Below, piece after piece: positions 16,877-27,680 of a stretch of DNA of 64,000 nt. Position 1 is the stretch's first letter; each line of letters opens with the position of its first letter. The notes under the pieces were generated by a model. The model was given only the letters and a program-made list of their open reading frames with translations, ran no database searches and had not been told where the DNA came from. Source of the DNA: Rhynchopus euleeides (Eukaryota > Euglenozoa > Diplonemea > Diplonemida > Diplonemidae); NCBI GenBank assembly GCA_963210315.1, contig OY723278.1:1302001-1366000 (forward strand), given 5' to 3'. Position numbers and translations under genes: made by a program.

Positions 16877-19800
16877 GCGGCGGAAAAATTTTTGGGGTGT
16901 TTTTGGGTGAAAAACCGGGCAACCTGGGCCCTTTGGGACCACATAGGCCAGGAAAGGCCAAAATTTTCGATTTTTTTCGGAAATTTTTCGGTTTTTCAGA
17001 GTGTGGCAGTCCGCAGATACAGATTTTCGGGTCGGAAAAAAAAATTTTTTTTCGACCCAAAAAAATCGGATTTTTTCGGGGAGGGTCTCCGGTGGCCCCC
17101 CCTGGATTTCCTGATTTTTCCCGATTTTTCCTGATTTTCGGATTTTGCTCGAAATTTGCCCTTGTGTCAACCAGTGGCAAAATTTTCGGAAAATCGGGAA
17201 AAATCAGGAAAATCCGGAGAACCGGACACCCTCCTAGATTCTGGGGGGGTGAAACGGCGGAAAAATTTTTGGGGTGTTTTTGGGTGAAAAACCGGGCAAC
17301 CTGGGCCCTTTGGGACCACATAGGCCAGGAAAGGCCAAAATTTTCGATTTTTTTCGGAAATTTTTCGGTTTTTCAGAGTGTGGCAGTCCGCAGATACAGA
17401 TTTTCGGGTCGGAAAAAAAATTTTTTTTTCGACCCAAAAAAATCGGATTTTTTCGGGGAGGGTCTCCGGTGGCCCCCCCTGGATTTCCTGATTTTTCCCG
17501 ATTTTTCCTGATTTTCGGATTTTGCTCGAAATTTGCCCTTGTGTCAACCAGTGGCAAAATTTTCGGAAAATCGGGAAAAATCAGGAAAATCCGGAGAACC
17601 GGACACCCTCCTAGATTCTGGGGGGGTGAAACGGCGGAAAAATTTTTGGGGTGTTTTTGGGTGAAAAACCGGGCAACCTGGGCCCTTTGGGACCACATAG
17701 GCCAGGAAAGGCCAAAATTTTCGATTTTTTTCGGAAATTTTTCGGTTTTTCAGAGTGTGGCAGTCCGCAGATACAGATTTTCGGGTCGGAAAAAAAAATT
17801 TTTTTCGACCCAAAAAAATCGGATTTTTTCGGGGAGGGTCTCCGGTGGCCCCCCCTGGATTTCCTGATTTTTCCCGATTTTTCCTGATTTTCGGATTTTG
17901 CTCGAAATTTGCCCTTGTGTCAACCAGTGGCAAAATTTTCGGAAAATCGGGAAAAATCAGGAAAATCCGGAGAACCGGACACCCTCCTAGATTCTGGGGG
18001 GGTGAAACGGCGGAAAAATTTTTGGGGTGTTTTTGGGTGAAAAACCGGGCAACCTGGGCCCTTTGGGACCACATAGGCCAGGAAAGGCCAAAATTTTCGA
18101 TTTTTTTCGGAAATTTTTCGGTTTTTCAGAGTGTGGCAGTCCGCAGATACAGATTTTCGGGTCGGAAAAAAAAAATTTTTTTCGACCCAAAAAAATCGGA
18201 TTTTTTCGGGGAGGGTCTCCGGTGGCCCCCCCTGGATTTCCTGATTTTTCCCGATTTTTCCTGATTTTCGGATTTTGCTCGAAATTTGCCCTTGTGTCAA
18301 CCAGTGGCAAAATTTTCGGAAAATCGGGAAAAATCAGGAAAATCCGGAGAACCGGACACCCTCCTAGATTCTGGGGGGGTGAAACGGCGGAAAAATTTTT
18401 GGGGTGTTTTTGGGTGAAAAACCGGGCAACCTGGGCCCTTTGGGACCACATAGGCCAGGAAAGGCCAAAATTTTCGATTTTTTTCGGAAATTTTTCGGTT
18501 TTTCAGAGTGTGGCAGTCCGCAGATACAGATTTTCGGGTCGGAAAAAAAAATTTTTTTCGACCCAAAAAAATCGGATTTTTTCGGGGAGGGTCTCCGGTG
18601 GCCCCCCCTGGATTTCCTGATTTTTCCCGATTTTTCCTGATTTTCGGATTTTGCTCGAAATTTGCCCTTGTGTCAACCAGTGGCAAAATTTTCGGAAAAT
18701 CGGGAAAAATCAGGAAAATCCGGAGAACCGGACACCCTCCTAGATTCTGGGGGGGTGAAACGGCGGAAAAATTTTTGGGGTGTTTTTGGGTGAAAAACCG
18801 GGCAACCTGGGCCCTTTGGGACCACATAGGCCAGGAAAGGCCAAAATTTTCGATTTTTTTCGGAAATTTTTCGGTTTTTCAGAGTGTGGCAGTCCGCAGA
18901 TACAGATTTTCGGGTCGGAAAAAAAAATTTTTTTCGACCCAAAAAAATCGGATTTTTTCGGGGAGGGTCTCCGGTGGCCCCCCCTGGATTTCCTGATTTT
19001 TCCCGATTTTTCCTGATTTTCGGATTTTGCTCGAAATTTGCCCTTGTGTCAACCAGTGGCAAAATTTTCGGAAAATCGGGAAAAATCAGGAAAATCCGGA
19101 GAACCGGACACCCTCCTAGATTCTGGGGGGGTGAAACGGCGGAAAAATTTTTGGGGTGTTTTTGGGTGAAAAACCGGGCAACCTGGGCCCTTTGGGACCA
19201 CATAGGCCAGGAAAGGCCAAAATTTTCGATTTTTTTCGGAAATTTTTCGGTTTTTCAGAGTGTGGCAGTCCGCAGATACAGATTTTCGGGTCGGAAAAAA
19301 AAAATTTTTTTCGACCCAAAAAAATCGGATTTTTTCGGGGAGGGTCTCCGGTGGCCCCCCCTGGATTTCCTGATTTTTCCCGATTTTTCCTGATTTTCGG
19401 ATTTTGCTCGAAATTTGCCCTTGTGTCAACCAGTGGCAAAATTTTCGGAAAATCGGGAAAAATCAGGAAAATCCGGAGAACCGGACACCCTCCTAGATTC
19501 TGGGGGGGTGAAACGGCGGAAAAATTTTTGGGGTGTTTTTGGGTGAAAAACCGGGCAACCTGGGCCCTTTGGGACCACATAGGCCAGGAAAGGCCAAAAT
19601 TTTCGATTTTTTTCGGAAATTTTTCGGTTTTTCAGAGTGTGGCAGTCCGCAGATACAGATTTTCGGGTCGGAAAAAAAAATTTTTTTCGACCCAAAAAAA
19701 TCGGATTTTTTCGGGGAGGGTCTCCGGTGGCCCCCCCTGGATTTCCTGATTTTTCCCGATTTTTCCTGATTTTCGGATTTTGCTCGAAATTTGCCCTTGT

Positions 19801-21750
19801 GTCAACCAGTGGCAAAATTTTCGGAAAATCGGGAAAAATCAGGAAAATCCGGAGAACCGGACACCCTCCTAGATTCTGGGGGGGTGAAACGGCGGAAAAA
19901 TTTTTGGGGTGTTTTTGGGTGAAAAACCGGGCAACCTGGGCCCTTTGGGACCACATAGGCCAGGAAAGGCCAAAATTTTCGATTTTTTTCGGAAATTTTT
20001 CGGTTTTTCAGAGTGTGGCAGTCCGCAGATACAGATTTTCGGGTCGGAAAAAAAATTTTTTTTTCGACCCAAAAAAATCGGATTTTTTCGGGGAGGGTCT
20101 CCGGTGGCCCCCCCTGGATTTCCTGATTTTTCCCGATTTTTCCTGATTTTCGGATTTTGCTCGAAATTTGCCCTTGTGTCAACCAGTGGCAAAATTTTCG
20201 GAAAATCGGGAAAAATCAGGAAAATCCGGAGAACCGGACACCCTCCTAGATTCTGGGGGGGTGAAACGGCGGAAAAATTTTTGGGGTGTTTTTGGGTGAA
20301 AAACCGGGCAACCTGGGCCCTTTGGGACCACATAGGCCAGGAAAGGCCAAAATTTTCGATTTTTTTCGGAAATTTTTCGGTTTTTCAGAGTGTGGCAGTC
20401 CGCAGATACAGATTTTCGGGTCGGAAAAAAAAATTTTTTTCGACCCAAAAAAATCGGATTTTTTCGGGGAGGGTCTCCGGTGGCCCCCCCTGGATTTCCT
20501 GATTTTTCCCGATTTTTCCTGATTTTCGGATTTTGCTCGAAATTTGCCCTTGTGTCAACCAGTGGCAAAATTTTCGGAAAATCGGGAAAAATCAGGAAAA
20601 TCCGGAGAACCGGACACCCTCCTAGATTCTGGGGGGGTGAAACGGCGGAAAAATTTTTGGGGTGTTTTTGGGTGAAAAACCGGGCAACCTGGGCCCTTTG
20701 GGACCACATAGGCCAGGAAAGGCCAAAATTTTCGATTTTTTTCGGAAATTTTTCGGTTTTTCAGAGTGTGGCAGTCCGCAGATACAGATTTTCGGGTCGG
20801 AAAAAAAAATTTTTTTCGACCCAAAAAAATCGGATTTTTTCGGGGAGGGTCTCCGGTGGCCCCCCCTGGATTTCCTGATTTTTCCCGATTTTTCCTGATT
20901 TTCGGATTTTGCTCGAAATTTGCCCTTGTGTCAACCAGTGGCAAAATTTTCGGAAAATCGGGAAAAATCAGGAAAATCCGGAGAACCGGACACCCTCCTA
21001 GATTCTGGGGGGGTGAAACGGCGGAAAAATTTTTGGGGTGTTTTTGGGTGAAAAACCGGGCAACCTGGGCCCTTTGGGACCACATAGGCCAGGAAAGGCC
21101 AAAATTTTCGATTTTTTTCGGAAATTTTTCGGTTTTTCAGAGTGTGGCAGTCCGCAGATACAGATTTTCGGGTCGGAAAAAAAATTTTTTTTTCGACCCA
21201 AAAAAATCGGATTTTTTCGGGGAGGGTCTCCGGTGGCCCCCCCTGGATTTCCTGATTTTTCCCGATTTTTCCTGATTTTCGGATTTTGCTCGAAATTTGC
21301 CCTTGTGTCAACCAGTGGCAAAATTTTCGGAAAATCGGGAAAAATCAGGAAAATCCGGAGAACCGGACACCCTCCTAGATTCTGGGGGGGTGAAACGGCG
21401 GAAAAATTTTTGGGGTGTTTTTGGGTGAAAAACCGGGCAACCTGGGCCCTTTGGGACCACATAGGCCAGGAAAGGCCAAAATTTTCGATTTTTTTCGGAA
21501 ATTTTTCGGTTTTTCAGAGTGTGGCAGTCCGCAGATACAGATTTTCGGGTCGGAAAAAAAAATTTTTTTCGACCCAAAAAAATCGGATTTTTTCGGGGAG
21601 GGTCTCCGGTGGCCCCCCCTGGATTTCCTGATTTTTCCCGATTTTTCCTGATTTTCGGATTTTGCTCGAAATTTGCCCTTGTGTCAACCAGTGGCAAAAT
21701 TTTCGGAAAATCGGGAAAAATCAGGAAAATCCGGAGAACCGGACACCCTC
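16877..21750. repeat. 376/377-bp tandem array, 13 units
   Basis: Units run from GGCGGAAAAATTTTTGGGG to CCGGACACCCTCC and are nearly identical; they differ mainly in the length of an A/T homopolymer following GGGTCGG. Each unit ends with the same GGACACCCTCC as the element's right terminus, so that terminus is present 13 times. Internal ATTTTCGG, CGATTTTT and GGAAAAATC words alternate in both orientations. Open frames on both strands result from the period and composition and are not supported as genes. Confidence 0.95.
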
Positions 21751-21755
21751 CTCCG

Positions 21756-22129
21756 AAATTATTTTGGCCAATTTTCTCCCGAAAAACCTAGAAACCAGAC
21801 CCACCGCACATCGAGAATGTCATTTTTCGGTGATTTCTGGGGTCTGGGGGCCTTTTGCCACCCTCCCGTGCCTCATCATGTGTTGATCCCTCCTTTATTA
21901 ATTGTCAGGTAGGTAACCCTGCACGGGTGTTGTCACCGTTGATCACTCTTTATTAACTGTTAGGCGGGTAAACCCTGCACGGGTGTTGTCACTGTTGATC
22001 GCTCTTTACTAATTGTTAGGCGGGTTAACCCTGCACGGGTGTTGAGCCCTCTTTGTTAATTGTCAAGTGGGTAACCCTGCACGGGTGTTGTCACTGGTGA
22101 TCACTCTTTACTAATTGTTAGGCGGGTTA
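21756..22129 (-). repeat. Inverted copy of the 30275-30648 segment with 60-70-bp repeats
   Basis: It is the reverse complement of 30275-30648, in register at both ends. It includes four to five tandem units built on AACCCTGCACGGGTGTTG and CTTTATTAATTGTTAGG. With 15818-15864 it reconstitutes one continuous repeat interrupted by the 5.9-kb element. Confidence 0.85.
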
Positions 22130-22844
22130 ACCCTGCACGGGTCCTGGCCCGTGCCTGTGTGTGTTGGGGGGGGGGGGGGGTAGTGAAATAGAAGTAGAAG
22201 GGAGCGGAGCACAAGAATGGTGTGTTGGGGGGTGGGGGAGCTCTTTCCAACATGTCCGCATCTGCATTAAAACCTATTGTCTCTTTGTGCCCCTCACCAC
22301 TCAACCATAAAGGTTGCCCTGCCTTGGGAACAGGGAATGGGGTTTAACACGTGTGGCGGTCCTGTTGGATGGAGTGCACATGGAACAGTATGGTGTGGGA
22401 ATGTATCGTGACTTGTGAAAGGGAGAGTGGGTGGGGGTGGGGGCGGGGGGGGGGGGGGGGGGGGGCGGGGGGCTTCCTTCAGCGATTCCAGTGAGCTGCA
22501 ATCCCAAGGCTGTCCTTTCAAACGCTTGCCAAGGCGTACGCCGTTTAGGTGTGGACTATTGAAATAAAAGGAAAACGAGGCTTTGGAAAAAGCCAAACTG
22601 ATCGAATGGAAGATTGAAGGATGGGCAAAGTTTGTTGAAAGTAACATGGGGGGGGGCAGTCAAGAAGTGGGGGCTTGATTGTCGAGAGTGAATGGAAAAG
22701 TGAAGTGGGGGGGGGGGGGGGTTTGATCGTCGAGAGTGAATGGAAAAGCAAGCCTCCCAGCACCTTCTTGCAATGTTAGTCCTTTTTGTAGTCACTACCA
22801 CTACACCAGGAGTGGGGGGGGGGCAACCCCTTGATTGGCCTGTG
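22130..22844. other. Non-coding stretch with long G tracts
   Basis: At least four pure or nearly pure G runs of 13-22 bases occur (about 22168, 22447, 22708 and 22813). A segment containing CGAGAGTGAATGGAAAAG is duplicated at about 22683 and 22733, and related sequence is seen near 11315. No gene is seen. Confidence 0.5.
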
Positions 22845-23081
22845 TCAGGTCCCAGCTCTTGTTGAAACAGAACGCAAACCCTTGCGATGTGTGGCTTCCA
22901 AGTTGGCCTGTGTCCCTTTGATCCACATGAAATGATCCCCAACCCCAGCCTGACCCAGGTTAGCCAGGGTCACACGTCTGTCTGGAGGAAAATCCTGGAG
23001 GGTGGTGTCAATGGAGGTGAAGTTGTAAGAAAGGGGGACATAACTGTTATATCCTGAAGCAGTTGCAAAGAAAAACGTCAT
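22845..23081 (-). CDS. C-terminal gene fragment cut by the 31-bp array
   Basis: The minus strand has 78 codons from an ATG at the very edge of the array to a stop at 22845. The sequence looks like genuine protein (NFTSIDTTLQDFPPDRRV and GVGDHFMWIKGTQANLEATH) but matches no family I know. Its upstream part is replaced by the array, whose frames simply run on into it. This is the only place in the window where the array's left flank is not the 40648-41072 module, so it probably marks the original edge of the tandem amplification. Confidence 0.35.
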   Translation of the reverse strand: MTFFFATASGYNSYVPLSYNFTSIDTTLQDFPPDRRVTLANLGQAGVGDHFMWIKGTQANLEATHRKGLRSVSTRAGT

Positions 23082-25716
23082 GTAACCGATTGTAACCGAT
23101 CGTTCTTGGCATGTAACCGATTGTAACCGATTGTCCTCGTCATGTAACCGATCGTTCTTGGCATGTAACCGATTGTAACTGATTGTTCTCGGCATGTAAC
23201 CGATTGTAACCGATTGTTCTTGGCCTGTAACCGATTGTAACCGATTGTTCTTGGCATGTAACCGATTGTCACCGATTGTCCTCGTCATGTAACCGATTGT
23301 AACCGATTGTTCTTGGCCTGTAACCGATTGTAACCGATTGTTCTTGGCATGTAACCGATTGTCACCGATTGTCCTCGTCATGTAACCGATTGTAACCGAT
23401 CGTTCTTGGCATGTAACCGATTGTAACTGATTGTTCTCGGCATGTAACCGATTGTAACCGATTGTTCTTGGCCTGTAACCGATTGTAACCGATTGTTCTT
23501 GGCATGTAACCGATTGTCACCGATTGTCCTCGTCATGTAACCGATTGTAACCGATCGTTCTTGGCATGTAACCGATTGTAACCGATTGTCCTCGTCATGT
23601 AACCGATTGTAACCGATCGTTCTTGGCCTGTAACCGATTGTAACCGATTGTTCTTGGCATGTAACCGATTGTCACCGATTGTCCTCGTCATGTAACCGAT
23701 TGTAACCGATCGTTCTTGGCATGTAACCGATTGTAACCGATTGTCCTCGTCATGTAACCGATCGTTCTTGGCATGTAACCGATTGTAACTGATTGTTCTC
23801 GGCATGTAACCGATTGTAACCGATTATTCTTGGCCTGTAACCGATTGTAACCGATTGTTCTTGGCATGTAACCGATTGTCACCGATTGTCCTCGTCATGT
23901 AACCGATTGTAACCGATCGTTCTTGGCATGTAACCGATTGTAACTGATTGTTCTCGGCATGTAACCGATTGTAACCGATTGTTCTTGGCATGTAACCGAT
24001 TGTCACCGATTGTCCTCGTCATGTAACCGATTGTAACCGATCGTTCTTGGCATGTAACCGATTGTAACCGATTGTCCTCGTCATGTAACCGATCGTTCTT
24101 GGCATGTAACCGATTGTAACTGATTGTTCTCGGCATGTAACCGATTGTAACCGATTGTTCTTGGCCTGTAACCGATTGTAACCGATTGTTCTTGGCATGT
24201 AACCGATTGTCACCGATTGTCCTCGTCATGTAACCGATTGTAACCGATCGTTCTTGGCATGTAACCGATTGTAACTGATTGTTCTCGGCATGTAACCGAT
24301 TGTAACCGATTGTTCTTGGCCTGTAACCGATTGTTCTCGGCATGTAACCGATTGTAACCGATTGCCCTCCTCATGTAACCGATTGTAACCGATCGTTCTT
24401 GGCATGTAACCGATTGTAACCGATTGTTCTCGGCATGTAACCGATTGTAACCGATTGTCCTCGTCATGTAACCGATTGTAACCGATCGTTCTTGGCATGT
24501 AACCGATTGTAACTGATTGTTCTCGGCATGTAACCGATTGTAACCGATTGTTCTCGGCATGTCACCGATTGTAACCGATTGTCCTCGTCATGTAACCAAT
24601 TGTAACCGATCGTTCTTGGCATGTAACCGATTGTAACCGATTGTTCTCGGCATGTAACCGATTGTAACCGATCGTTCTTGGCATGTAACCGATTGTAACC
24701 GATCGTTCTTGGCATGTAACCGATTGTAACCGATTGTTCTCGTCATGTAACCGATTGTAACTGATTGTTCTTGGCATGTAACCGATTGTAACCAATCGTT
24801 CTTGGCATGTAACCGATTGTAACCGATTGTTCTTGGCCTGTAACCGATTGTTCTCGGCATGTAACCGATTGTAACCGATTGTCCTCGTCATGTAACCGAT
24901 TGTAACCGATCGTTCTTGGCATGTAACCGATTGTAACCGATTGTTCTCGGCATGTAACCGATTGTAACCGATTGTCCTCGTCATGTAACCGATTGTAACC
25001 GATCGTTCTTGGCATGTAACCGATTGTTCTTGGCCTGTAACCGATTGTTCTCGGCATGTAACCGATTGTAACCGATTGTTCTTGGCCTGTAACCGATTGT
25101 AACCGATTGTTCTCGGCATGTAACCGATTGTAACCGATTGTCCTCGTCATGTAACCGATTGTAACCGATCGTTCTTGGCATGTAACCGATTGTTCTTGGC
25201 CTGTAACCGATTGTTCTCGGCATGTAACCGATTGTAACCGATTGTTCTTGGCCTGTAACCGATTGTAACCGATTGTTCTCGGCATGTAACCGATTGTAAC
25301 CGATTGTTCTCGGCATGTAACCGATTGTAACCGATCGTTCTTGGCATGTAACCGATTGTAACCGATTGTTCTCGGCATGTAACCGATTGTCACCGATTGT
25401 TCTCGTCATGTAACCGATTGTAACCGATCGTTCTTGGCATGTAACCGATTGTAACCGATTGTTCTCGGCATGTAACCGATTGTAACCGATTGTTCTCGTC
25501 ATGTAACCGATTGTAACCGATCGTTCTTGGCATGTAACCGATTGTAACTGATTGTTCTTGGCATGTAACCGATTGTAACCGATTGCCCTCGTCATGTAAC
25601 CGATTGTAACCGATTGTAACCGATTGTTCTTGGCATGTAACCGATTGTAACCGATCGTTCTTGGCATGTAACCGATTGTAACCGATTGTTCTTGGCATGT
25701 AACCGATTGTAACCGA
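23081..25716. repeat. 31-bp tandem array 1, about 85 units
   Basis: The unit is built from ATGTAACCGATTGTAACCGA followed by TTGTTCTTGGC or variants (TTCTCGG, TCCTCGT, CGTTCTT). Variant units recur in a fixed order, giving higher-order blocks of about 330-360 bp. The minus strand of the unit lacks stops in all three frames, so long minus ORFs are unavoidable. The repeat is uninterrupted by unique spacers. Confidence 0.97.
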
Positions 25717-25886
25717 AACAGAACGGTGTCTCCCCTTGCCCCCTCCACTCTCGGTCACTCTGCGTGCCTCCCAGATGTTGTGTGCGGACCCCTCAGCAGA
25801 CTGCTTAACTTTAACTTTGCTGCACCTACGTTGCTCACACAGCACTAACCCACTGCAGGCACTGGCACGTTCCACAGCTTCTGATA

Positions 25887-27680
25887 ATGTCCGGCTTGGT
25901 TACCTTCGCGGAAGCGTGCAAGCTGCAGGGTATCCCAGACGAGACTACGGGGAAGGTCGCGGGTGCGCTTCTCCGCAACGCAGGATGGCCGAAACCCGTA
26001 ACGAGCCGGACCTCAAACGGCGTGCAGAAGATGTATTGCTTGGCAGATATCCGTCGGCCCAATCCCCTCTCCTCCGAAGAGGCAATCCGGCAGTTGACTG
26101 CTTCGTCCCCGGGCCGCTGCTTCCCCGACGATGTCCTGATCGCTCCTCTGGGTGAGCCCGATGATCTCGCTGATCAGGCGGCGCTCCTCCCCCACCCCGA
26201 GGATGCGGATCCCGTCTCGCAGAGCGTGATCTCGGCGGTCACGCGGGGTCCTGCTGCTGCTGGCAACGACGAGCCTGATGAGCCTGAGGCGCCTCCGTCA
26301 CCGACTCCCGTGCCGCCGAAACCTCTGCCTGCCGCGCTCCCACCGACGTCTCCGACGAGTCCCGCCGACGATGTCGACATTGGTTCTTCTGTGTGCAGTG
26401 ACCCTGCCGACCTCGCCAGCCTCGATGACCTCGCCGACCTCGCCGACTCCGCCTGCCCCGTTGACTCCGCCTCCCACGCCAACACCGACTCCCCCGTTGC
26501 GACTGCGATGGACGCGTTGCGTGACGCTGTGGCTGCTGGTGAGGGGTGGTGCTGCATCAGCAGCGCCGAGTACCTGACTCTCCTGCGCTCCCTCTTGCCC
26601 GCAGGTGCGAAGGTGTCGGACACCGCCCTCTTCTCCCTGGTGAAGGAGAACGCCGACTGCATGTCTTCTGCTCTGCATCCTCACGAGAAGGGTAGTGATA
26701 CCCGGGGGATGAAGAAGAAGTACTGCATCGGAAATGCAGTGCCGGGACGGCCGTGCAGCCTCCACTTCGTCGGACAGGGCACGCCTCCGCCGGCCCCCGT
26801 GGGGCGCCCCTCCAAGACCCTCCCCGAGCGGGTCTTGCAGGTCAAGGCTTTGCAGAAGGCCTTGCTGAGGGCGAAGGACCGCATTGCGCAGCTGACGGAG
26901 GAGTTGGCTGCTGCGCACGAGGTTCTCGGGCGCAAGGGGGACATTGTTCTTCGTGGGGTGACGGGCCGGAAGTCCTGCACCGAGCCCTACCCCATGAAGG
27001 TGCTGCGGGCGCTGTTGGAGTTGCGGATGGCTGGCATCGGTCAGGAGTCGTCGCGCAGGGTGCTGCGCGACATCATCAAGCTCCTGAGCGATGGGGTGGA
27101 GATGCCGATCCCCTCTCGCTGGACGCTCCGCGAATTCGAGATCCCGAGCGGAGCGGCTTCCTTCGCCGTCTTCTTGGAGGATGTCGCGAGGACGCAGACC
27201 GGCGGAGGGGGCCTAGGCAAAGACCGGCAGAAGGCCACCCTCTCCCTCGCCCACGATGCCACCTCCTCCTTGGGCCGGAGTAGTGTCTCGCTGCACGTTG
27301 TCACCGCCCACGTCGCTGCAGACGAGAATCGCGTACGCGGGGCCTGCGCCTCCGCCCTCCCCCTGAAGAACGGGAAGGCTGCAGGGAAGACCTCCAACCT
27401 GCAGGCGGTCCGCCGCATAGTCTCCGCCCACAAGCTCCGTATTAGCAACGCCACCCTGAGCGACCATGCTAGCACGGAGGCGAAGGCGACCAGGGACGCG
27501 GGGGGCGCCATCGTCCACCTACGGTGCATGCACCATAAGGTTGGAGGCGCACTGAAGTACGCAGTGCGGACGGCGGGGAAGGCCTTGATGATGTCTCATC
27601 GGGTCGACCCGGCAGCCAACGTTGCCAGCGTACTTGCAGTCCTCGACCCGACAAACGGTAGAGGAGGCATAGCCTGCTGA
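25887..27680 (+). CDS. DDE transposase-like protein, C-terminus truncated
   Basis: The ORF has 597 codons from the ATG at 25887. Residues 1-70 resemble a small DNA-binding module. Residues 80-210 are Pro/Ala/Asp-rich linker. A coiled-coil-like helix lies near residues 310-345 (LQKALLRAKDRIAQLTEELA). The 380-590 region looks like an RNase H-fold transposase: an Asp in LAHDATSS (457), an Asp in LSDHAS (526), then RCMHHKVGG (Cys547, His549, His550), like the Cys/His motif after the second Asp in several eukaryotic transposases. The expected catalytic Glu region is missing because a hAT-like end, TAGAGGAGGCATAGC (27659-27673), takes over; the last residues and the TGA belong to that end. The family is an inference. 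The 170-bp leader contains a pyrimidine-rich stretch ending in CACACAG, a possible intron acceptor. Confidence 0.5.
   Translation: MSGLVTFAEACKLQGIPDETTGKVAGALLRNAGWPKPVTSRTSNGVQKMYCLADIRRPNPLSSEEAIRQLTASSPGRCFPDDVLIAPLGEPDDLADQAALLPHPEDADPVSQSVISAVTRGPAAAGNDEPDEPEAPPSPTPVPPKPLPAALPPTSPTSPADDVDIGSSVCSDPADLASLDDLADLADSACPVDSASHANTDSPVATAMDALRDAVAAGEGWCCISSAEYLTLLRSLLPAGAKVSDTALFSLVKENADCMSSALHPHEKGSDTRGMKKKYCIGNAVPGRPCSLHFVGQGTPPPAPVGRPSKTLPERVLQVKALQKALLRAKDRIAQLTEELAAAHEVLGRKGDIVLRGVTGRKSCTEPYPMKVLRALLELRMAGIGQESSRRVLRDIIKLLSDGVEMPIPSRWTLREFEIPSGAASFAVFLEDVARTQTGGGGLGKDRQKATLSLAHDATSSLGRSSVSLHVVTAHVAADENRVRGACASALPLKNGKAAGKTSNLQAVRRIVSAHKLRISNATLSDHASTEAKATRDAGGAIVHLRCMHHKVGGALKYAVRTAGKALMMSHRVDPAANVASVLAVLDPTNGRGGIAC

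Larger units (their letters stand above)
15865..21750. mobile_element. 5.9-kb terminal-inverted-repeat element with 13 internal repeats
   Basis: It is bounded by GAGGGTGTCC (15865-15874) and its complement GGACACCCTC (21741-21750), and flanked by CTCCG on both sides (15860-15864, 21751-21755). The uninterrupted site, with a single CTCCG, is present inverted at 30649-30653 and 48570-48574, which proves an insertion. The duplication reads as 5 bp (CTCCG) with 10-bp ends, or equally as 3 bp (TCC) with 11-bp ends starting GG, as in PIF/Harbinger-like elements. The left 1 kb is partly GC-rich; the rest is a tandem array. No transposase is recognisable, so it is probably non-autonomous. Confidence 0.88.

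Noticed and set aside
16877..21750. Overlapping 120-200-codon ORFs in every 376-bp unit on both strands
   Set aside because: They repeat with the DNA period, shift frame from unit to unit, and are Phe/Lys/Pro-rich translations of low-complexity sequence.
21885..22145. Telomere-like repeats (CCCTGCACGGG, AACCCTG)
   Set aside because: The unit is 60-70 bp and internal, and it occurs inverted elsewhere in the window; it is not a short telomeric repeat.
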